From NCBI GenBank assembly GCA_041695045.1, contig JBGFRR010000031.1, positions 1-45,370 of the forward strand: 45,370 nucleotides of DNA, given 5' to 3'. Below the pieces are notes generated by a model. It saw only the letters and a list, made by a program, of their open reading frames with translations. It made no database searches and was not told the DNA's origin. A program made the translations under genes and the position numbers. Origin of the DNA: JBGFRR01 sp041695045 (lineage in GTDB: Bacteria > Bacteroidota > Ignavibacteria > UBA10030). How positions within the stretch are numbered: position 1 is the first letter of the stretch; each line of letters begins with the position of its first letter. Shown here piece after piece: positions 7,449 to 14,184 of the stretch.

Positions 7449-8753
7449 CTATCGAACAAGAATCATCTTCTTGGCGTCATAGAAACTCCCAGCAACTATC
7501 CGAAGAAAGTATACACCACTCGGTTGATTGGCCGCATCCCATTGTCTTGTGTGTAACCCTCCTGATAAGCTTTCACTCAGAATTGAGGCGACTTCTTGAC
7601 CGAGCGAGTTATAAATTGTTAACGTCGTGAGAAGACCTTCGGGCAGTGTAAACTCAATTGTCGTGGTAGCATTAAACGGATTCGGGTAAATGCCCTTGAG
7701 AGAGAAACTCCACTGACCACCGTCGTTTTTGTCATTCATACCTGTTACAGATCGAACACTTCGAAATATTCCACCATATGTTCCCACATACAGAAACCCT
7801 GAAGAATCCACCGCAATACAAAGGACGCTGGTGTCAGCGAGACCAGCATGTTGCCGAAGCCATTGGTTTCCACCATCTGTCGAATAAAAAACTCCACCAA
7901 GCGTTGTCGCCCAAATTTGACTGTTCGAAAGAGCCAACATCGACCTGACATTTCTCTGATATTCGTTTGTCAAACCGGTGTTGCTTTCTGTCCAGCTCAT
8001 CCCGCTGTCGACTGAACGGTGGACGCCTCTGTTATGCGAACCAGCAAGAATACTCCCATCAGAAGCAACGATTATTGACGAAACAGAAGTGCCGTTCAGT
8101 CCACTGCGTGCCCATTGCTGACCATCATCAACTGATTTGTACATTCCTCCGCTAAAATCCCATTGGTTGGGGGAAGGTTTATCGATATACATCTTGAGAA
8201 CGAGGCTGCCAGCAAATAATTTGCCTCCGGGCGACAATGCTAGACCTCGAATCAAAGCACTGTCTATTCCCATACTTGATCGATTCCAACTATTGCCATG
8301 ATCGCTGGACTTATAGATCGCGCCACCAAGAGAGTCATAAGGATCAAAAACCCCGGCAAAAACGTCTCCTGCCTCTCTCACTAAAATCGAATAGACCCAA
8401 AGCGTCGTTATGCTGGTGGGGGACCAAGTCGTTCCACCGTCAGTAGAACGTACCATTCTTCCAAGAGACGAGCCAACAACGATCGAGCTGTCACGGCAAA
8501 CAGCAATAACATCTGCCCTGCTTGCTGGACCGCCAAGCTTTGTCCAGGTTTCCCCCCCATCTGAAGAGCGATACACACCGTCGCTTCCCGTCCCGGCAAG
8601 AATACCGCCCCGCGGGTCAACGGCAAGCGAGAGAATCGTCCTATTGGACAAACCCGCATGGCGCCAGAAATCTACTTGTGCAAACAGTACTCCCGAGAGT
8701 AAACACATTATGACACTAACAATAGGAAGCATATGCAGTATTTTTCTTTTCAT
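7449..8753 (-). CDS. Secreted BNR/YCF48-like beta-propeller protein with T9SS sorting domain
   Basis: A 434-residue protein with a clear signal peptide (MKRKILHMLPIVSVIMCLLS, cleavage near residue 26 after LFAQ). About seven propeller blades follow, each with an S-x-D-G-G-x-x-W type motif (SSDGGETW, STDGGTTW, SVDDGQQW, STDGGNQW). The last 80 residues are a T9SS sorting domain (YPNPFNATT, SLGQEV, SGVYFLRI, KKMILVR). It is predicted to be exported and anchored or released by T9SS. The blades resemble photosystem II assembly YCF48 and sialidase Asp-box repeats, but no enzyme active site is visible. Its promoter (8910-8938) and a terminator-like leader hairpin (8781-8834) lie upstream. Confidence 0.88.
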   Translation of the reverse strand: MKRKILHMLPIVSVIMCLLSGVLFAQVDFWRHAGLSNRTILSLAVDPRGGILAGTGSDGVYRSSDGGETWTKLGGPASRADVIAVCRDSSIVVGSSLGRMVRSTDGGTTWSPTSITTLWVYSILVREAGDVFAGVFDPYDSLGGAIYKSSDHGNSWNRSSMGIDSALIRGLALSPGGKLFAGSLVLKMYIDKPSPNQWDFSGGMYKSVDDGQQWARSGLNGTSVSSIIVASDGSILAGSHNRGVHRSVDSGMSWTESNTGLTNEYQRNVRSMLALSNSQIWATTLGGVFYSTDGGNQWLRQHAGLADTSVLCIAVDSSGFLYVGTYGGIFRSVRSVTGMNDKNDGGQWSFSLKGIYPNPFNATTTIEFTLPEGLLTTLTIYNSLGQEVASILSESLSGGLHTRQWDAANQPSGVYFLRIVAGSFYDAKKMILVR

Positions 8754-8780
8754 TTCAGACCAACAAGCCTTCTTGGAACA

Positions 8781-8834
8781 AGAAAAACAAAAATTCCCAA
8801 CCTCAGGCTTCTCAAAAAACCTGAAGTCGGGAAT
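8781..8834 (-). terminator. Terminator-like hairpin in the leader of the 7449-8753 gene
   Basis: On the minus strand a 15-bp stem with a few mismatches (ATTCCCGACTTCAGG with CCTGAGGTTGGGAAT) is followed by TTTTTGTTTTTCT. It sits between the promoter at 8910-8938 and the start codon at 8753, so it could act as an attenuator rather than as the end of another gene. Confidence 0.5.
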
Positions 8835-8909
8835 CGTTTAGCAACACAAAACAGGCTATCTTGATCCAACTGAACATCTACCCTGCTCCTCATAATTGCC
8901 TTCTATACC

Positions 8910-8938
8910 ATTGTAGAAAAACGTAGAGGTTTAGTCAA
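8910..8938 (-). promoter_or_regulatory. Sigma70-type promoter for the 7449-8753 gene
   Basis: On the minus strand TTGACT (8933-8938), a 17-base spacer and TACAAT (8910-8915). The predicted leader would be about 150 bases long. Confidence 0.55.
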
Positions 8939-8975
8939 GTCAAATTTAACGGTACGGTGTGGAAAAAGGTTAACT

Positions 8976-9139
8976 CGCTCCCATGCTCCGCGTGGGAGCG
9001 ACTCTGCCTCACGCCTGCCTGACCTGCCTGCGCAGGCAGGCGGCAGTCAGGCTCTGCGTGAAAGGAGGAAATTATCAAGACCCCCTCCTTCAAGACGCAG
9101 AGCGTCCTAACGGGCGCTCCGACGGAGACCATCGGAGCG
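8976..9139. repeat. Chain of palindromic hairpins (interspersed repeat)
   Basis: Four inverted repeats follow one another: CGCTCCCA/TGGGAGCG (8976-9000), a perfect 18-bp palindrome CCTGCCTGCGCAGGCAGG (9023-9040), AAGGAGG/CCTCCTT (9062-9090) and CGCTCCGA/TCGGAGCG (9115-9139). The GCAGGC palindrome type recurs near 10968 and 11020. No gene is supported in the gap 8754-9376 apart from this, the promoter, the terminators and the amidohydrolase relic. Confidence 0.5.
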
Positions 9140-9141
9140 AG

Positions 9142-9167
9142 AAAAAAAAGCCGACTTCCATCGGCTT
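9142..9167 (-). terminator. Rho-independent terminator after the mqn/hicAB unit
   Basis: On the minus strand AAGCCGA-tggaag-TCGGCTT is followed by eight T. It is a textbook intrinsic terminator and is the first one downstream of hicB, ending the mqnE/A-TIR-mqnC-hicA-hicB unit. Confidence 0.65.
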
Positions 9168-9199
9168 GTTTACTAACTCGATTGAACTGCAGCTCACGC

Positions 9200-9325
9200 C
9201 GCTACCGGTACGACATTGTCAACAACCAGCTCAAGCTCGCCCAGGAGATGCGCATTCCCACCGGCGACATCAAGAAAATTTTCTTTGAGAATATGGCGGG
9301 GCTGGTGGACAGCGCAGTGAGTTAA
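9200..9325 (+). pseudogene. Amidohydrolase 3'-end relic, copy 3
   Basis: The frame reads RYRYDIVNNQLKLAQEMRIP, then TGDIKKIFFENMAGLVDSAV and a stop at 9325. It starts at the same residue as copy 2 (RYRYD), and no upstream gene part is present. Downstream sequence differs from copies 1 and 2. Confidence 0.6.
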
Positions 9326-9376
9326 GGATCGATTCTCCCCCACGCTTTAGAACCTGGGAGATAATTCCTAAGGACG

Positions 9377-9601
9377 TTATACTTTTACCGCTTGATAAAT
9401 CAACGGTCTATAGCGTGGCTTGGGAATTGGCTTTTTATTCTTTCGTGCTGCGGCAAGCCAAGCTTTTTTCGCTTTCAGGACTTCCGCCAGAGCTTCGTCA
9501 GGAGTCGTGCCAAAAGCTGAACAGAACTTAAGATCGGGAATATCTGCTATATAACCGCCATCTTCCTGACTAAAGAAGATATTGATGTGATAATCTTTCA
9601 T
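9377..9601 (-). CDS. hicB: HicB-like antitoxin
   Basis: A 74-residue HicB-family protein. It has the partial RNase H-like fold typical of HicB: IFFSQEDGGYIADIPDLKFC, then G-T-T-P-D-E-A-L-A-E-V, followed by a helix and a basic tail (KKPIPKPRYRP). HicB neutralises the HicA mRNA-cleaving toxin. It lacks a long DNA-binding domain, so it belongs to the short HicB form. It follows hicA by two bases on the same strand and ends the operon before the terminator at 9142-9167. Confidence 0.8.
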   Translation of the reverse strand: MKDYHINIFFSQEDGGYIADIPDLKFCSAFGTTPDEALAEVLKAKKAWLAAARKNKKPIPKPRYRPLIYQAVKV

Positions 9602-9603
9602 GG

Positions 9604-9852
9604 TTAATCCCCAAGAGTGAGATTGTATTTTTCAATGAGGGCCAAGAATTGCCGTACCTGATAAGGTTTCGCTTGTCCCTTCACGTTTTGTAAGTTGAGC
9701 AATTCGGGAATTCCCGTATGTATATAAATATGGTGACCACCACTGATTCTGTCAAATCGGAATCCAAAGGCTTCAACCAAAGTACATAATTGTGAAAAGC
9801 GAACATTCGTTTGACTACGAAGAATTCTCTTTAAGAATCTTCGCTTATTCAC
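9604..9852 (-). CDS. hicA: HicA-like mRNA interferase toxin
   Basis: An 82-residue HicA-family protein with a double-stranded-RNA-binding-like fold. The active-site region is GGHHIYIH (about residues 39-46), where the histidine is the catalytic residue of the family. LNLQ and AKPYQVRQFLALIEKY in the C-terminal half fit the longer HicA subtype. The start is GTG at 9852, overlapping the mqnC stop in a GTGA, so translation is coupled to menaquinone synthesis. The order toxin then antitoxin is usual for hicAB. Confidence 0.8.
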   Translation of the reverse strand: MNKRRFLKRILRSQTNVRFSQLCTLVEAFGFRFDRISGGHHIYIHTGIPELLNLQNVKGQAKPYQVRQFLALIEKYNLTLGD

Positions 9853-10943
9853 GCTGCCTCTTTTTTCCTGTAGACCTTCAAAATCTCGTACAACGTCGTC
9901 CGTTGTGCTGCATCAAAACCCGATTCGTGGATGAGCTGAATGCACTCCTCAGTGTTCGTCGTGTTGACGAAGTTTGCCGCGGCGTGGACATTCTCTTCCA
10001 GGAGGGTTCCACCGAAATCATCTGCTCCAAAATGCAACGCAATCTGTCCGGTTTTTTTCCCTTCGGAGAACCACGACGCCTGAATGTGCTGGAAGTTATC
10101 CAGATAGATGCGTGAGAAAGCTATGATTTGCAGATAACGGGTCGAGGTTGCGTAATGGGGTATAATTTTCTCCAACGGCGTATTGCCCGGCTTGAACGAC
10201 CAGGGTACAAACGCCGTGAATCCTCCCGTCTCGTCTTGCAGCTGTCGAATGCTCTCAAGGTGCATCACAATATCCTCGTCCGTCTCGATATGCCCGTACA
10301 TCATCGTCGCAGTCGACCGATAGCCAATCCGATGAGCTTCGCGCATCACATTCAGCCAATCCGCCGATGTCCCCTTCTTGCTGCTGATCTTCCGCTTTAC
10401 TCTGTCCGAAAGTATCTCCGCTCCACCACCCGGAATCGACCGAAGTCCGGCATCCCACAATCGCTGCAACACCTCCGGCACGGTTAATCCTGACACCTGT
10501 ACCATGCCGATGATCTCGGAGGTTGAGAAGAAGTGGGGATAAATTTCCGGCACCTCTTTACGCGTTCTTCGGACAAGCTCGATGTAGTAATCGAACGGCA
10601 GCGCAGGATTCACACCTCCCTGAAGAAGAACCGTCGTCGCCCCCTTGGCTGCAGACTCCTTGAACTTCTGAATCATGTGATCGACGGTGAAGGTGTACTC
10701 CCCCTCCTCGCCCGGATGCCGGTAAAACGCGCAGAAGATGCAATCGATGTTGCAGATGTTCGTGTAGTTGGGATTGGTATCGATAACGAATGTAACGCTG
10801 GGGTCGGGGTGCATCCGGAACCGAATTTCGCTCGCCGCGTCTCCCAGATCAAGTAACTCAGCATTCCGCAGCAGAAACAAGCCCTCATCCGGCGAGATGC
10901 GCTCTCCATTTCGAACTTTTGACAAGATTGTTTCGACGGTCAT
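9849..10943 (-). CDS. mqnC: Cyclic dehypoxanthinyl futalosine synthase, MqnC
   Basis: A radical SAM enzyme of the futalosine menaquinone pathway that cyclises dehypoxanthine futalosine. The cluster motif C-x3-C-x2-C is CNIDCIFC (near residue 65), with QGGVNPALPFDYY and the PGGGAEILSDRV segment shared by MqnC and MqnE. Length (364-371 residues) is normal. ATG 10943 is preferred over ATG 10964 because GAGGGA precedes it; the N-terminus then reads MTVETILSKV. It acts in the cytoplasm after MqnE and MqnB; MqnB is not in the window. It lies downstream of the TIR-like gene, with 180 bases of palindromes between them, and overlaps hicA. Confidence 0.93.
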   Translation of the reverse strand: MTVETILSKVRNGERISPDEGLFLLRNAELLDLGDAASEIRFRMHPDPSVTFVIDTNPNYTNICNIDCIFCAFYRHPGEEGEYTFTVDHMIQKFKESAAKGATTVLLQGGVNPALPFDYYIELVRRTRKEVPEIYPHFFSTSEIIGMVQVSGLTVPEVLQRLWDAGLRSIPGGGAEILSDRVKRKISSKKGTSADWLNVMREAHRIGYRSTATMMYGHIETDEDIVMHLESIRQLQDETGGFTAFVPWSFKPGNTPLEKIIPHYATSTRYLQIIAFSRIYLDNFQHIQASWFSEGKKTGQIALHFGADDFGGTLLEENVHAAANFVNTTNTEECIQLIHESGFDAAQRTTLYEILKVYRKKEAA

Positions 10944-10967
10944 GCTTCCCTCATTGCTTAACATGGT

Positions 10968-10983
10968 CCTGCCGGCCGGCAGG
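10968..10983. repeat. Perfect 16-bp palindrome CCTGCCGGCCGGCAGG
   Basis: It lies in the gap between the TIR-like gene and mqnC. It is one of a family of GCAGG-type palindromes in this window (also 9023 and 11020). Confidence 0.5.
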
Positions 10984-11019
10984 CCACAACCAAAAAAGAT
11001 TGGTCCACGAATTCACACG

Positions 11020-11082
11020 CCTGCCTGCGGTAGGCAGGAATTGGCACGAATGATTTGTGTCCATTCGTGTAGATTCGTGGAT
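11020..11082. repeat. Hairpin CCTGCCT-gcggt-AGGCAGG plus ATTCGTG repeats
   Basis: A 7-bp stem is at 11020-11038. It is followed by a tract with repeated ATTCGTG/TTCGTGG words (11062-11081). Such tracts look like interspersed non-coding repeats. They sit between two genes of the menaquinone unit and could affect readthrough. Confidence 0.35.
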
Positions 11083-11125
11083 ACAAATCTTTGCCCAGAA
11101 AAGCATAGATTTCACCGCTTAGACA

Positions 11126-11947
11126 CTAAATACTGACCTTAATTCCCGCCGCTTTCAACTCCTTGATAATCCCCAACGTGGTCTCTTCAAGCTTGACGAC
11201 AATCGGTTTCACGCTTACGCCGGGAATGTTCTTCGGAAAGGAGACATCGGACATCATGAGCACACAGACGCGGCCTTTGCCCAACTTGCCGACGAAGTGC
11301 CCAATTTCGAACATCGCGTAGGAAAGGTCGCCTGAGTTAAAGACGAAAAACGCGAACCCGATATCCTGCCGATCCTCAAGCTGATCTAACGACAACATTT
11401 GACCATGCTGGCGGTTGATCGGAACCTCTTCTAAGCCGAGCTCACTCAACAGCATCGACAGCTGCTGGCGCAAACCGTCTGTCTCTTCGCCGATGACATA
11501 GACTTTCGCCGGTCCGGGAGCCGCCTGTTGAACCGGTGGCGGTGCGGGAACCGCTGATGCCGCAGGTTTGGGCGGCGGCTTGATCACCCGGCCGGTTGAG
11601 GTTGATGCGGAAGTCGGTGCTGCTGCCGCTGCCGGTTGTGCTGCTGCCTGTGTCGCGAGGTCGGGCGAACTCTTCAGTTTCTCGTAAAGCTCTTTCATAC
11701 AGTTGAGAATCAAAAGCGCCGATGGCTGGAAAAAATAGCCCCCGTTCGCATCACCCAGGATTTTACTCTTGTACGGAAACCCAATCGGGCCGACCTGCTC
11801 GAGCACTTCAAGGCATGCTTTGCGCCATTCGAGATACTTGTTTTGGAGGCGCGCGTTGTAGCCGGAGAACTCAAACCCCCCCAACGGGGCAAGCTGAGTT
11901 CCCTGATTGACAAGCAGCTCGAGTTTTGCGATGAGGTCTTCGGCCAT
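11126..11947 (-). CDS. TIR-like domain protein (predicted nucleotide-binding, PF10137 type)
   Basis: A 273-residue cytoplasmic protein in three parts. Residues 1-95 are a helical domain of unknown role (NKYLEWRKACLEVLEQVG is typical of N-terminal domains joined to TIR-like effectors). Residues 100-145 are an Ala/Pro-rich linker. Residues 147-265 match the TIR-like PF10137 pattern: KVYVIGEETDGLRQQLS, LSELGLEEVPI, DIGFAFFVF, FEIGHFVGKLGKGRVCVL and PGVSVKPI. FE-x-G-x-F-x-GKLG is the hallmark, and its Glu is the expected NADase position in active members. Such domains occur in CBASS and other defence effectors. Here it lies inside a menaquinone operon, 17 bases after mqnE/A, which is unusual. Its function here is unknown. 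Confidence 0.7.
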   Translation of the reverse strand: MAEDLIAKLELLVNQGTQLAPLGGFEFSGYNARLQNKYLEWRKACLEVLEQVGPIGFPYKSKILGDANGGYFFQPSALLILNCMKELYEKLKSSPDLATQAAAQPAAAAAPTSASTSTGRVIKPPPKPAASAVPAPPPVQQAAPGPAKVYVIGEETDGLRQQLSMLLSELGLEEVPINRQHGQMLSLDQLEDRQDIGFAFFVFNSGDLSYAMFEIGHFVGKLGKGRVCVLMMSDVSFPKNIPGVSVKPIVVKLEETTLGIIKELKAAGIKVSI

Positions 11948-11964
11948 TGAGCTGATTGGTCTTG

Positions 11965-13833
11965 TTACGGTTTTTCGACAGCTGGGACGGATGCGAGCAA
12001 AGTCTCGAACTCCGCTATCGCCTGGCGCTCTCGCTCGCCGATCCGGTAGTTGAAGCCGCGGAGATAGTCAACGGCGACTTCGCGAGACAGGCCAAGCCGC
12101 AGCGCAGGAAGCCGCGCGATGCTCGCGAAGTCGGTTTCACCCTTCTGAAGGGAAATCTCAATTAACGACTTCAATTCAGCGCGCTGCTCCTCCGGCAACG
12201 ACTTCCGGATTGCCCACACAGCAAACACAAACGGAAGTTTCTTCCACTCATACCATTCGCTGGCAAGGTCATAGACAAGTTCAAAACCGTGTGAAGCCGT
12301 CACGTTCATCCTGAAGGCCTCATCGCCGATGAGCAGCACTGCATCGAATTCTCGGAGGTCGTTGATGCCCGAGTGCATCCGACGAAACGTGGCTGCGATG
12401 CCATACTTCTTCTCTAACAGCACGCGCAGCAGCTTCACGGATGCCGACGTCTCATCGGTGATACCGATGGTTTTTCCCTCTACGTCGCGCCAGCCGTAGT
12501 TCGAGAAGAGCATGACGCTCTTCACTTGGTCGCGCGTGGCGATACCGTAATTCAGCATCTCAAGCTGGTCTCGTTGACGGAGATAATCGACCAGCGAAAA
12601 AAGTCCGGCAGCAATTTGTCCTTCTTCTGAAAGCACCCCCATCCGGCGCGGCGTTATCGGCATGATGCGGAATCGTCGCTTCTCAAAATGCTCATAGAAG
12701 GGGACGGAGTTGAGATACGGAATCTTCCCGACCACTCCATCTGAATAAAGCCTGAGCGGGTTGTAGTAGACATCCCGCTCGACCGGTATTTTACCGGCAT
12801 CTCGAATAATCTTGATGATCTGATCTTTCGCGAGCGCCATTGGACTGATGGCGCCAGCGTCGTGAGCAATTTTCTCGCCGCCTACTGTCCCGTCCATGTC
12901 GTCCGCACCAAAGTTCAGCGCCACCGATGCAACCTCCTCGGTCAGCATCACCCAGTATGCCTTGATGTGCGGGAAGTTATCTAACATGAGGCGCGAGATG
13001 GCGATCATCTTAAGGTCGTCAATGGCTGATGTAAATCTGCCGGACGGCTTAATGCCGGTATCGCCGGGCTGGAATGCAAGCGGAATAAACGTCAGGAATC
13101 CTCCTGTCTCATCCTGCGCCTCCCGCAGTTTGAGCATATGCTGCACGCGCTCCTCCACCGTCTCGATGTGGCCGTAGAGGATCGTGCTGTTCGTCGGAAT
13201 GCCCAAGCGATGGGCTGTTTTGTGGACTTCAAACCACGTCTTGGCGCCAATCTTCTGATTGAAGAGGAGGCGACGCACACGCTCGGAAAACACCTCTGCG
13301 CCGCCACCCGGCATGGTACGCAGGCCGGCGGCTTTCAGTTGAATGAGAACTTCTTCAATAGGGATCTTGAACTTCTTGTGAAAGAAAACGATCTCCACTG
13401 CCGTAAACGCCTTCACGTCCGTGTTGGGAAAGTGCTTCTTGATTTGCCGCAGCATCTCAAGATAGTATTCCCACTCCCAATCCGGATGTAGGCCGCCGGT
13501 AATGTGCACTTCGTGGATGTCCGGCGTGAGCTTGTGAAGGATCTCGTGGATGGTCATCTCGTAGGCGTCGGGGCGGCCAGCTTTTGTCGCGAAGTCGCAG
13601 AACGTACACGAGAGAACACAGATGTTCGTCGGCTCGATTTTCTGGTTCAACACGAAGTACACCGCATCGCCGCTACGTGAGCGCTGGACGGCATGTGCCA
13701 TCTTCCCGAGCGCAATCACGTCGAGCGTGTCGAACATCGTGACGCCGTCTCGCAGCGAGAGACGTTCTCCCTTCTGCACTTTGTCCCAGATGGGAATGAG
13801 TCGGGAATCTCGAAAATGGATATTCTCGTGCAT
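11965..13833 (-). CDS. mqnE: Fused aminofutalosine synthase (MqnE) and chorismate dehydratase (MqnA)
   Basis: One frame of about 622 residues encodes two consecutive enzymes. The N-terminal 360 residues are MqnE, a radical SAM enzyme: CVLSCTFC cluster motif, HITGGLHPDWEWEYY, PGGGAEVFSERV, LYGHIET and LNFGADDMDGT. The C-terminal 250 residues are MqnA: GKIPYLNSVPFYEHF at its start, then GLFSLVDYL and SSV-type substrate-binding segments (KTIGITDETSASVKLLR, ALLIGDEAFR-like, WYEWKKLPFVFAVWA). MqnA makes the enolpyruvyl-benzoate that MqnE uses, so the fusion may channel the intermediate. ATG 13833 is preferred to the upstream TTG 13866. The TIR-like gene follows by 17 bases. Confidence 0.92.
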   Translation of the reverse strand: MHENIHFRDSRLIPIWDKVQKGERLSLRDGVTMFDTLDVIALGKMAHAVQRSRSGDAVYFVLNQKIEPTNICVLSCTFCDFATKAGRPDAYEMTIHEILHKLTPDIHEVHITGGLHPDWEWEYYLEMLRQIKKHFPNTDVKAFTAVEIVFFHKKFKIPIEEVLIQLKAAGLRTMPGGGAEVFSERVRRLLFNQKIGAKTWFEVHKTAHRLGIPTNSTILYGHIETVEERVQHMLKLREAQDETGGFLTFIPLAFQPGDTGIKPSGRFTSAIDDLKMIAISRLMLDNFPHIKAYWVMLTEEVASVALNFGADDMDGTVGGEKIAHDAGAISPMALAKDQIIKIIRDAGKIPVERDVYYNPLRLYSDGVVGKIPYLNSVPFYEHFEKRRFRIMPITPRRMGVLSEEGQIAAGLFSLVDYLRQRDQLEMLNYGIATRDQVKSVMLFSNYGWRDVEGKTIGITDETSASVKLLRVLLEKKYGIAATFRRMHSGINDLREFDAVLLIGDEAFRMNVTASHGFELVYDLASEWYEWKKLPFVFAVWAIRKSLPEEQRAELKSLIEISLQKGETDFASIARLPALRLGLSREVAVDYLRGFNYRIGERERQAIAEFETLLASVPAVEKP

Positions 13834-14184
13834 CGATGAGTTCTCAGGTCCAGAATTGAAGTCCAACTACCGCAGATTCACAGATTATGTGCCCAAGCTG
13901 TGAGGGAGCTGCACTCCCGAACGAAATGGACATCACTTGGAACCTCGTCCCCCTTAGCAGGTTGAAGAAGAGATTCATCGTGGTGTCAGGACTCTCGTCC
14001 TGACACTTCATAGCCCGTTTTTTGAGAAATTCTGGCTCTTTGCGTCAGGAGGTAATGCCGCTTTACGGTTCCGCTTCCCAGGAATCCCGCATAAAAGCGG
14101 AATCCAAGAAGCGGGACATCCCGTACAGCGGGACTCCTGACGCCACCTCGGGAATCGGTTTTTCAACACCTGTTAGTAGCGCTG
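13834..14184. other. Gap between the ubiD and mqn units, with structured repeats
   Basis: No gene is seen. The gap holds a perfect 8-bp stem TGTCAGGA-ctctcg-TCCTGACA (13984-14005) without a U-run, and a 102-bp inverted-repeat unit (14042-14143). No clear promoter for mqnE/A was found; the best candidate is a TAATCT near 13885 without a good -35 box. Confidence 0.4.
14042..14143. repeat. 102-bp structured repeat with 10-bp terminal inverted repeats
   Basis: The unit is bounded by GCGTCAGGAG and its exact complement CTCCTGACGC. Inside are further paired arms (TTCCGCTT with AAGCGGAA). It has the look of a small non-coding palindromic element. It lies just past the stop of ubiD. Confidence 0.45.

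Noticed and set aside
8935..9132. Short minus-strand open frame over the palindrome chain
   Set aside because: Its codons are made of the inverted repeats; no start signal or domain.
9377..13833. A new anti-phage defence system built from the TIR-like gene and HicAB
   Set aside because: There is no cyclase, sensor or other defence partner next to them, and the genes between are core menaquinone enzymes. The idea is left as an open question in the findings rather than a call.
13984..14005. Perfect hairpin after the ubiD operon as a terminator
   Set aside because: It has no U-run on either strand, so intrinsic termination is not supported; it is kept only as a structured repeat.
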